DNA of 64,000 nucleotides from an uncultured Lachnospiraceae bacterium. Its GTDB lineage: Bacteria > Bacillota > Clostridia > Lachnospirales > Lachnospiraceae. The stretch is from NCBI GenBank assembly GCA_910577175.1, contig CAJTLU010000009.1, forward strand, positions 6,586 to 70,585, given 5' to 3'. Each line of letters begins with the position of its first letter. Position 1 is the stretch's first letter. The notes under the pieces were generated by a model. It was not told the DNA's origin, made no database searches, and was given only the letters and a program-made list of their open reading frames with translations. A program made the position numbers and the translations under genes. Positions 57,614 to 64,000 of the stretch are shown piece by piece.

Positions 57614-59137
57614 ATGTTTGGAAAGGCATATTCTGCGGCGGTCGCAGGGATTGACGCAGAACTGATTCTGGCAGAAGCCGATGTAAAGGACGGTCTGCCT
57701 TGCTTTTCCATGGTAGGGGCATTGGCCTGTGAAACCAGGGAAGCAAAAGAACGGGTGCGGATTGCACTCGAAAATTCCGGCTATCGTCTGCCGGTGAAAC
57801 GAATTACCGTAAATCTTTCACCGGCAGATATCAGAAAAGAAGGGACAGCATTCGATTTGTCTATAGCGGTAGCCGTCTTGACCGCATTCGGTCTTATTTC
57901 AGAAAAAGCAACGGAAAAAAGCATATTTTTAGGAGAGCTCTGCCTTGACGGAGGAATCAATCCGGTTCCGGGAGTGCTTCCGGCGGTCTGCCGTGCAAAA
58001 GCGGCGGGCTTTTTACAGTGCTTCGTTCCTGCAGAAAATGCGGGAGAGGCGTCTGCCGTGCAGGGAATTTTTGTATACGGCATAAGGACGTTGCGGGAAG
58101 CGGCGGCTGTGCTAAACGGAAACGGCGATATTCTGCCCTGTACCGGAGAACTTCCGGAAAGGGAGGCAAAGAAGGAGCAGCCGGATTTTTCAGAGGTACA
58201 GGGGCAGCGGATGGCAAAGCGCGCCTTAGAGATTGCGGCAGCGGGAGGACATAATGTCCTGATGATAGGGCCGCCGGGAACCGGAAAGACGATGCTTGCG
58301 AAAAGGCTTCCGACGATTCTTCCGTCTCTTTCCTTTGAGGAGGTACTGGAAATTTCTAAAATTTACAGTGTGGCGGGAATGCTTTCCGGAAAACATCTGA
58401 TTACAGAGCCGCCGTTTCAGGCGCCGCACCATACGGTAACGCCGTCTGCGCTTGCCGGAGGAGGAAGGAGGGCCGCGCCGGGGCTTGTCAGCCTTGCGCA
58501 CAAGGGAGTCTTATTTTTGGATGAGTTCCCGGAGTTTCGCAGGGAGACGATAGAGATTCTGCGGCAGCCGTTAGAGGAACGCAGGATTACAGTTTCGCGT
58601 TACGAGACCTCTTGTACCTATCCGGCGGGCGGTATCCTGATTGCAGCAATGAATCCGTGCTCCTGTGGGTTTTATCCGGACCGGGCAAGGTGCCGGTGCT
58701 CACAGGCGCAGATTAAGCGTTATATCGGGAAAATCAGCAGACCGCTTGCAGAGCGCTTTGACCTGTGTCTGGAAATTATGCCGGTACGGTACCGCGACTT
58801 AGAAGGCTCGGCACCGCAGGAGAGCTCCGCAGGGATAAGGAAGCGTGTGGAGGCGGCAAGAAACAGGCAGAAGGAGCGTTATCTGGAGATTGCGGCAGTC
58901 TGTAATGCAGAGCTTTCGGGCGCAGAGGTGCAGCGGTACTGCAGACTGGATAAGGAGGCGGCGGGACGGATGGAGAAGGCTTATCAAAGGCTTTCTTTCA
59001 GCGCGCGCGCCTATCACCGGATTTTAAAGACTGCGCGTACGATTGCCGACCTTGCCGGTACAGAAAAAATAGAAGAGGCACAGCTTGCGGAAGCGCTTTT
59101 ATATCGCGAACCGGATAGAAAATATTGGGGGGAATAA
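57614..59137 (+). CDS. comM: ComM/YifB-family Mg-chelatase-like AAA+ ATPase
   Basis: A 507-residue hexameric helicase of the YifB/ComM family. The N-terminal domain has the Lon-like fold (AYSAAVAGIDAELILAEADV, RITVNLSPADIRKEG), then AAA+: Walker A GPPGTGKTMLA (about 219-229), Walker B LFLDEFPEF, sensor region and a C-terminal Mg-chelatase lid. ComM promotes branch migration during natural transformation in Haemophilus and Vibrio; in Firmicutes the link is less firm. Directly followed by dprA, 6 bases on, a transformation pair. Confidence 0.92.
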   Translation: MFGKAYSAAVAGIDAELILAEADVKDGLPCFSMVGALACETREAKERVRIALENSGYRLPVKRITVNLSPADIRKEGTAFDLSIAVAVLTAFGLISEKATEKSIFLGELCLDGGINPVPGVLPAVCRAKAAGFLQCFVPAENAGEASAVQGIFVYGIRTLREAAAVLNGNGDILPCTGELPEREAKKEQPDFSEVQGQRMAKRALEIAAAGGHNVLMIGPPGTGKTMLAKRLPTILPSLSFEEVLEISKIYSVAGMLSGKHLITEPPFQAPHHTVTPSALAGGGRRAAPGLVSLAHKGVLFLDEFPEFRRETIEILRQPLEERRITVSRYETSCTYPAGGILIAAMNPCSCGFYPDRARCRCSQAQIKRYIGKISRPLAERFDLCLEIMPVRYRDLEGSAPQESSAGIRKRVEAARNRQKERYLEIAAVCNAELSGAEVQRYCRLDKEAAGRMEKAYQRLSFSARAYHRILKTARTIADLAGTEKIEEAQLAEALLYREPDRKYWGE

Positions 59138-59143
59138 AAGGAA

Positions 59144-60337
59144 ATGGAAGAGAAAAATCTAGCAGTAAGGGCAGACGCAGACCGTATTTACTGGAATGCG
59201 TTTGCAGCATTCCGTCTGGGTGCAGGAGCGCAGAGGGCGGTTCTGGATTATTTTGGGAGTGCGGCGGAGGCGGTGCTTGCAAGGGAGGAGGAATGGCAGC
59301 ATTTTTTCGGGCTTGCACAAGGACTTACACAGAGGCTTTCGTTTACCGTTGCGGAGATAGAGCGGGTCAGGGCTGTGCGGCAGAGAAACCACGAAGAGGA
59401 GCTTGCGGCTCTTGAAAGCAGAGGCATCCGCTTTGTGACAGAGGAGGAGGAAGACTTTCCGGAGCGTCTGCGCTCCTTGTATGATGCCCCGCACTGGCTG
59501 TATTACCTTGGAACATTGCCGGAGGAGTGTCCGCAGCTTGCAATCGTCGGGGCAAGACGGTGTACGCCCTACGGAGGCGCTGTGGCACGGAGCATTGCAA
59601 AGGCGCTTTCGGCGCATGGCGTTGGCATTTTGTCGGGGCTGGCCTACGGGGTGGATACAGAAGCGCACGAAGGGGCGCTTGCAGGAGGCGGAAAAACTTA
59701 TGCGGTGCTTGGCTGCGGCGTGGACGTCTGTTATCCGGAGAGCAGCCGTCCGACCTATGAGCGGATTCTGTCTGCGGGCGGCGGGATTTTGTCAGAGTAT
59801 CCGCCGGGAACCTCTCCGCTTGCCTGTCTGTTTCCGCAAAGAAACCGGATTATTGCAGGGCTTTCGGATGGGATTTTAGTGACAGAGGCAAAGAAGAAGA
59901 GCGGGTCGCTGATTACGGTGTCCTTCGGGCTTGAATACGGAAAGACGATTTATTCCGTTCCCGGAAGAATTACGGATGTTGTCAGCGAGGGCTGCAATTA
60001 TCTGCTCCGGGAAGGAGCAAAGCCTGTGCTTTCCGCAGAGGATATCCTTGAGGATTTTGCAGGCTTTCTGGCGGAGAGGAAGAAAGGGAAACGCCGCAGG
60101 AGGAAAGAAAAGGAGGAAGCTTTGGAACATACGTTTACCGCAGCGGAAAAGACAGTGTTTGGCTGCCTGCGTCCGGGTCCGAAGCATATCGAAGAGCTTC
60201 TGGAGGAAACAAAGCTTCTCCCGGAAGAACTGCCCCGGGTGCTTCAGAGCCTTTGCCAGTATGGCTGCATCAGGAGGTACGGGCAGGCATATTACGGACT
60301 GTCAGAGGCAAAAACAGGCTCCGATAATTGGTTTTGA
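59144..60337 (+). CDS. dprA: DNA processing protein DprA
   Basis: A 397-residue DprA/Smf protein that loads RecA on incoming single-stranded DNA. The Rossmann-type core runs from about 105 to 300: LAIVGARRCTPYGGAVARS, ILSGLAYGVDTEAHEGAL, GGILSEYPPG, and FPQRNRIIAGLSDGILVTEA. An N-terminal helix-hairpin-helix region precedes it, and a C-terminal winged-helix (VFGCLRPGPKHIEELLEET) closes it. The start follows AAAAGGAA, 6 bases after comM. A decayed second copy lies downstream (60511-60780). Confidence 0.95.
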   Translation: MEEKNLAVRADADRIYWNAFAAFRLGAGAQRAVLDYFGSAAEAVLAREEEWQHFFGLAQGLTQRLSFTVAEIERVRAVRQRNHEEELAALESRGIRFVTEEEEDFPERLRSLYDAPHWLYYLGTLPEECPQLAIVGARRCTPYGGAVARSIAKALSAHGVGILSGLAYGVDTEAHEGALAGGGKTYAVLGCGVDVCYPESSRPTYERILSAGGGILSEYPPGTSPLACLFPQRNRIIAGLSDGILVTEAKKKSGSLITVSFGLEYGKTIYSVPGRITDVVSEGCNYLLREGAKPVLSAEDILEDFAGFLAERKKGKRRRRKEKEEALEHTFTAAEKTVFGCLRPGPKHIEELLEETKLLPEELPRVLQSLCQYGCIRRYGQAYYGLSEAKTGSDNWF

Positions 60338-60432
60338 AAGACGATCCGACGGAAGAGTTTTCCAAAAATAAAAAAGCCGACTTCGTTTATAATGATATTA
60401 AGTTTTGGCAAATGTGAGAGGGTACGGTTTAA

Positions 60433-60486
60433 GGAGCTGTTGCAAAAGCAGGATAATCGTCTACCGGAGCAACAGTTCCATTTTTA
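60433..60486 (+). terminator. Terminator of dprA
   Basis: GGAGCTGTTGC (60433-60443) pairs with GCAACAGTTCC (60469-60479), one G-U pair, followed by ATTTTTA. Confidence 0.8.
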
Positions 60487-60510
60487 TACCGTTGAATTTG
60501 TACAAATCCC

Positions 60511-60780
60511 TGTGCGGATAGAAAATTCCGGGGGATAAAAAAGAATGGCAGAGAAAAGTGTGGTAGTAAAATCCCTGTGCCCTGCATAGGATATTTCCAG
60601 GGATTTTAAAGGCTTTCAGGCGGGACGAAAAAGATAGCAAAAAAAGTGAAAATTATGAATTTTTGGAAAATACACTTGCATCAAAGGAAAAAATAGTGTA
60701 TGCTAGTTTGCGTTTGAGGCTGAAACATATTGGTTGCATCAAAAGGTACGGACAGGCATAGTATGGACTGTCAGAAAATA
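60511..60780 (+). pseudogene. Fossil of a second dprA (with the end of a comM)
   Basis: Three collinear blocks resemble the comM-dprA junction and dprA. Block 1, CGGATAGAAAAT then GGGG, ATAAAA and ATGGCAGAGAAAA, matches the comM 3' end and dprA start (59113-59170). Block 2, GGATTTTAAAGGCTTTCAGG (60601-60620), matches 60054-60073. Block 3, TTGCATCAAAAGGTACGGAC (60732-60751), matches the dprA C-terminus near 60265. Translated, block 3 reads GCIKRYGQA, stop, YGLSE against GCIRRYGQAYYGLSE. The middle of the gene is missing. Confidence 0.65.
60676..60704 (+). promoter_or_regulatory. Promoter of topA
   Basis: TTGCAT (60676-60681), 17-base spacer, TATGCT (60699-60704). Lies inside the dprA fossil. 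Confidence 0.7.
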
Positions 60781-60812
60781 ACGGGTTTCTTCTGGAAAGG
60801 TAAGGAAGTAGA

Positions 60813-62897
60813 ATGGCAAAGAATTTACTGATTGTGGAATCGCCGGCAAAAGCAAAGACCATTAAGAAGTTTTTAGGAACAAGTTATGAAGTGGTTGCTT
60901 CCAACGGTCATGTAAGAGATATCCCGAAAAGCCGCATGGGCATCGACGTGGAAAACGACTATGAGCCGAAGTACATTACAATTCGCGGAAAGGGCGATGT
61001 ACTGGCCAAAATGCGGAAGGAAGTAAGAAAGGCAGACAAAGTATATCTGGCAACGGACCCCGATCGTGAGGGCGAGGCAATCAGCTGGCATTTGTCCCAG
61101 GCGTTGAAAATCGAGGATGCCAATGTCAACCGTATTACATTTAACGAAATCACAAAAAATGCAATCCGCAATTCCATCAAGGAAGCACGCGGCATCGATA
61201 TGAATCTGGTGGATGCACAGCAGACAAGAAGAATGCTCGACCGTATGATTGGCTACCGGATCAGTCCGCTTCTCTGGGAAAAGGTAAAGCGCGGACTGAG
61301 CGCGGGTCGTGTGCAGTCGGTAGCTTTGCGTATAATTTGCGACAGGGAAGAGGAAATCAGCGCGTTTGTGCCAAAAGAATACTGGTCAATGGAGGCAGAT
61401 TTTGCGGTAAAGGGGGCGAAGAAGCCGTTCCGGGCAAAGTTCTACGGGGATACGAAGAGTAAGATTACGATAGGCTCCGGGGCAGAGGCAGAGGAAATTC
61501 TTGCCGCAGTGAAAAAGGCAGAATTTAAGGTGGCAGAAATTAAGACAGGAGAGCGTAAGAGACAGGCGGCACCGCCATTTACGACGAGCACGCTGCAGCA
61601 GGAGGCGGCTAAGGCGTTAAATTTTTCAACCCAGAAGACGATGCGTCTGGCACAGCAGCTTTACGAGGGCGTCGATGTGAAGGGGCATGGTACGATTGGT
61701 CTGATTTCCTATCTGCGTACGGATTCCATCCGTGTTTCGGAGGAAGCGGATGCGGCAGCGAAGCAGTTTATCGGGGAAAATTACGGTAAGGAGTTTATTA
61801 TAGAGTCCGGTCAGAAGAAGGCGAACGGCAAAAAAATCCAGGACGCCCACGAGGCAATCCGGCCGACCTATGTGGAGCTTACGCCTGCTATTGTAAAAGA
61901 GTCCCTTTCCAGAGACCAGTTCAGGCTCTACCAGCTGATCTGGAAGCGGTTTGTAGCAAGCAGGATGCAGGCGGCAAGGTACGAGACGGCTTCGGTTAAG
62001 CTCGACGGGGGCGGCTATCGTTTTACCGCCACGGCTTCGGAGCTGGTGTTTGAAGGGTTTCTGACAGTATACTGTCCGGAAGAGGAGGAAGAGGAAGAAC
62101 TCCGCGGCGGATTGTTAAAGGATTTGACGAAGGATTCGGAAATTACTTTAAAAGAGGTGTTTCCGGCAAAGCATTTTACTGCGCCGCCGGCACATTATAC
62201 GGAGGCTTCCCTTGTAAAGACGTTAGAGGAGCTTGGAATCGGGCGTCCGAGTACCTATGCCCCGACCATTACGACAATTCTTGCCAGAAGGTATGTCATA
62301 AAGGAAAATAAGAATCTGTATGTGACAGAGCTCGGAGAAGCCGTCAACCGGATTATGAAGCAGGCCTTTCCGGCGATTGTCGATGTGAATTTCACGGCAA
62401 CGATGGAGGCGCTTTTGGATGCGGTGGAAAACGGAGAGGTGTTCTGGAAAACGATTTTACGGAATTTTTACCCGGATCTTGAAGAGTCGTTGAAGAATGC
62501 TGAGAGCGAACTGGAAAATATTAAAATCGAAGACGAGGTAACAGATGTGGTCTGTGACGTCTGCGGCAGGCGGATGGTAGTAAAATACGGCCCGCACGGA
62601 AAGTTTCTTGCATGTCCGGGCTTTCCGGAGTGCCGCAATACGAAGCCGTATCTGGAAAAAATCGGGGTGTCATGTCCGAAGTGCGGCAAGGAGGTTGTGG
62701 TCCGCAAGACCAAAAAAGGAAGACGTTATTTCGGCTGTGAGGCAAATCCGGAGTGCGATTTTATGTCATGGCAGAAGCCGTCGGCAAAGCGGTGCCCGCA
62801 GTGCGGAGGCGTTTTGCTGGAAAAGGGCGCTAAGTTAGTCTGTGCTGCAGAGGAGTGCGGTTATGTCGAGGAGCAGGAAAAAAAGAAAGAGGCATAG
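60813..62897 (+). CDS. topA: DNA topoisomerase I
   Basis: A 694-residue type IA topoisomerase that relaxes negative supercoils. The Toprim domain (NLLIVESPAKAKTIKKFLG at the N-terminus, and ATDPDREGEAISWH at about 83-96) precedes the catalytic core with the active-site Tyr300 in LISYLRTDSIRVS and IGRPSTYAPTITT. The C-terminus carries three zinc ribbons (CDVCGRRM...CPGFPEC, CPKCGKE...CEANPEC, CPQCGG...CAAEEC). Length and order are normal. Ribosome site GGAAAGGTAAGG. codY follows. Confidence 0.97.
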   Translation: MAKNLLIVESPAKAKTIKKFLGTSYEVVASNGHVRDIPKSRMGIDVENDYEPKYITIRGKGDVLAKMRKEVRKADKVYLATDPDREGEAISWHLSQALKIEDANVNRITFNEITKNAIRNSIKEARGIDMNLVDAQQTRRMLDRMIGYRISPLLWEKVKRGLSAGRVQSVALRIICDREEEISAFVPKEYWSMEADFAVKGAKKPFRAKFYGDTKSKITIGSGAEAEEILAAVKKAEFKVAEIKTGERKRQAAPPFTTSTLQQEAAKALNFSTQKTMRLAQQLYEGVDVKGHGTIGLISYLRTDSIRVSEEADAAAKQFIGENYGKEFIIESGQKKANGKKIQDAHEAIRPTYVELTPAIVKESLSRDQFRLYQLIWKRFVASRMQAARYETASVKLDGGGYRFTATASELVFEGFLTVYCPEEEEEEELRGGLLKDLTKDSEITLKEVFPAKHFTAPPAHYTEASLVKTLEELGIGRPSTYAPTITTILARRYVIKENKNLYVTELGEAVNRIMKQAFPAIVDVNFTATMEALLDAVENGEVFWKTILRNFYPDLEESLKNAESELENIKIEDEVTDVVCDVCGRRMVVKYGPHGKFLACPGFPECRNTKPYLEKIGVSCPKCGKEVVVRKTKKGRRYFGCEANPECDFMSWQKPSAKRCPQCGGVLLEKGAKLVCAAEECGYVEEQEKKKEA

Positions 62898-62953
62898 TTT
62901 TTCTGAAAGGAAACGATAAAAAATGAGAAGTGCGTCAAATTGGAAGTTTCCAC

Positions 62954-62982
62954 TTGTTTTTCGAAAAAGAATGTGATAGAAT
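62954..62982 (+). promoter_or_regulatory. Promoter of codY
   Basis: TTGTTT (62954-62959), 17-base spacer, TAGAAT (62977-62982). No clear AATTTTCWGAAAATT CodY box was seen near it. Confidence 0.6.
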
Positions 62983-63033
62983 GAAAAATAATAGATAATG
63001 ATTGGTGGAGAAGTCTGCCGGAAAGGAGTCAGC

Positions 63034-63798
63034 ATGAGTGTACAGTTATTAGATAAGACCAGAAAGATTAATAAGCTCTTGCATAATAACAGTTCGCACA
63101 AAGTAGTCTTTAATGATATCTGTCAGGTACTTGGCGAAGTACTTGAGTCCAATATTCTAGTAATCAGCAAAAAGGGAAAAGTTCTGGGAATCAAAAACCG
63201 GAATGATGTAGAGACCATTGGTGAGTTAATTAAAGATGCAGTGGGCGGGCACATTGATGCAATGTTAAATGAACGTCTGCTGAATATTCTTTCCACAAAG
63301 GAGAATGTGAATCTGGAAACACTTGGGTTTGCGTTCCAGGATGTGGAGAAATATCAGGCGATTATTATCCCGATTGATATTGCAGGGGAAAGACTTGGAA
63401 CCCTGTTTGTTTATAAAAAGGGGTCGTCGTATTCCATTGATGATATTATTTTAAGTGAGTATGGAAATACAGTGGTCGGTCTTGAGATGATGCGTTCGGT
63501 CAACGAGGAGAATGCGGAGGAGAACCGGAAGGTGCAGATTGTACGTTCTGCAATCAGCACACTTTCTTTTTCCGAGCTGGAAGCAATTACACATATTTTT
63601 AATGAACTGGAAGGAAACGAAGGGATTCTTGTGGCAAGTAAGATTGCGGACCGGGTGGGGATTACGCGTTCCGTGATTGTAAACGCACTGCGTAAGTTTG
63701 AAAGCGCAGGGGTTATCGAGTCCCGTTCTTCCGGTATGAAGGGGACTTACATCAAGGTGCTGAACGACGTTGTATTTGACGAGCTGAAAAAATTGTAA
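63034..63798 (+). CDS. codY: GTP- and branched-chain-amino-acid-sensing regulator CodY
   Basis: A 254-residue CodY. The N-terminal GAF ligand-binding domain (SVQLLDKTRKINKLLHNNSS through about residue 155) senses isoleucine/valine; the C-terminal winged helix-turn-helix reads VASKIADRVGITRSVIVNAL and KFESAGVIESRSSGMKGTYI. CodY represses amino-acid, motility and virulence genes when GTP and branched-chain amino acids are plentiful. The start follows GGAAAGGAG; the open frame 36 bases upstream is not preferred. topA-codY adjacency is common in Clostridia. Confidence 0.97.
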   Translation: MSVQLLDKTRKINKLLHNNSSHKVVFNDICQVLGEVLESNILVISKKGKVLGIKNRNDVETIGELIKDAVGGHIDAMLNERLLNILSTKENVNLETLGFAFQDVEKYQAIIIPIDIAGERLGTLFVYKKGSSYSIDDIILSEYGNTVVGLEMMRSVNEENAEENRKVQIVRSAISTLSFSELEAITHIFNELEGNEGILVASKIADRVGITRSVIVNALRKFESAGVIESRSSGMKGTYIKVLNDVVFDELKKL

Positions 63799-63851
63799 TT
63801 TTATGTTAAAAGAATACTACAGACCCGGAAACGGAGTTTCCGGCAGAAAGA

Positions 63852-63887
63852 AAATGGATTTTTGAGCTGCTCAGAAATCCATTTTTG
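63852..63887 (+). terminator. Terminator of codY
   Basis: AAATGGATTT (63852-63861) pairs with AAATCCATTT (63875-63884), followed by TT. A second short hairpin CCGGAAAC/GTTTCCGG (63825-63843) lies just before. Confidence 0.75.
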
Positions 63888-63903
63888 CGTGAAGGCGAAG
63901 TGA

Positions 63904-63947
63904 GCATACTTCTGACTCGACACGAAGTGTCAGAGTCAGAAGTATGC
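63904..63947. repeat. Strong inverted repeat downstream of codY
   Basis: GCATACTTCTGACTC (63904-63918) is perfectly complementary to GAGTCAGAAGTATGC (63933-63947); inside, GACAC (63919-63923) pairs with GTGTC (63927-63931), with one bulged A. The GC-rich sequence continues to the window end (GAACGAGCCCGCGACCGAGA). No T-run follows it. It looks like a dispersed palindromic unit or a structured RNA cut by the window edge. Confidence 0.6.
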
Positions 63948-64000
63948 GAACGAGCCCGCGACCGAGAGCCGGAACGGCGCGAGGTGCGAGCCGTCGGAGA

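Larger units (their letters stand above)
60338..60812 (+). other. dprA-topA intergenic region with terminator, gene fossil and promoter
   Basis: 475 bases with no intact gene: a terminator (60433-60486), three dprA-like blocks (60511-60570, 60588-60632, 60728-60775) and the topA promoter (60676-60704). Confidence 0.8.

Noticed and set aside
1..64000. tRNA, rRNA, tmRNA or SRP RNA genes
   Set aside because: None recognised on either strand by reading; a covariance-model scan would be needed to exclude them.

Overview
The window looks like a chromosome segment of an anaerobic, spore-forming Clostridia bacterium, most probably Lachnospiraceae. This is inferred from the gene set: a short HisG with its HisZ partner, nadA-nadB-nadC followed by niaR, CodY, RecU, a small RelA/SpoT-type alarmone synthetase, TepA, a YlmC/YmxH protein, a PFL/DUF711 protein and paired LCP proteins. 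Nearly all genes lie on the + strand with short gaps, overlapping starts and strong Shine-Dalgarno sequences. No rRNA, tRNA, CRISPR array, phage or transposase gene was seen.

Layout. 0-7.1 kb: end of polA, coaE, an FtsA-like ATPase, a WalJ-like hydrolase, an ACT protein, a PFL/DUF711 protein and dipeptidase pepD. 7.1-15.6 kb: two LCP wall-polymer transferases, a (p)ppGpp synthetase, RNA modification enzymes (one m5C methyltransferase, two pseudouridine synthases), a HAD phosphatase and recU. 15.8-17.6 kb: a zinc-ribbon membrane protein. 17.75-24.0 kb: a histidine operon hisZ-G-D-B-A-IE from one clear promoter, ending with a 42-residue membrane protein and a terminator; hisF, hisH and hisC are absent, and HisIE carries an N-terminal degenerate HisF-like barrel. 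24.1-28.8 kb: a MATE exporter and an ABC/FtsX pair. 29-32 kb: two related membrane proteins of unknown function and tepA. 32-36 kb: alpha-galactosidase, a lipoprotein esterase with an apparent frameshift, a truncated YdbC-like gene and a histidine phosphatase. 36-43.6 kb: uppP, ftsK/spoIIIE, a YjjG-type HAD, fhs and a nucleoid-associated protein.

43.6-45.4 kb holds ylmC-like, a GH2 beta-galactosidase fragment, a ProX/YbaK deacylase and a small zinc protein. 45.5-52.9 kb is visibly AT-richer and is the accessory part: a family of small secreted or membrane proteins plus a secreted trypsin/V8-like protease, built by segmental duplication. Gene order A-B-C-D (secreted protein, membrane protein, protease, repeat-tailed protein) is followed by A'-B'-[C lost]-D'(remnant), then another secreted protein and a tandem pair of 148-residue membrane proteins. 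B and B' share about 1,037 bp that look identical while their flanks have diverged. An amber codon splits the first A gene and a 5' deletion trims B. This is the best candidate for something undescribed; its function is unknown.

53-64 kb returns to core genes: nadA-nadB-nadC and niaR (NAD synthesis with its likely repressor, and ACAGATGT repeats over the nadA promoter), nrdR, comM, dprA, topA and codY. Between dprA and topA lie three collinear blocks of a decayed second dprA, within which the topA promoter now sits. The window ends in a strong inverted repeat downstream of codY.
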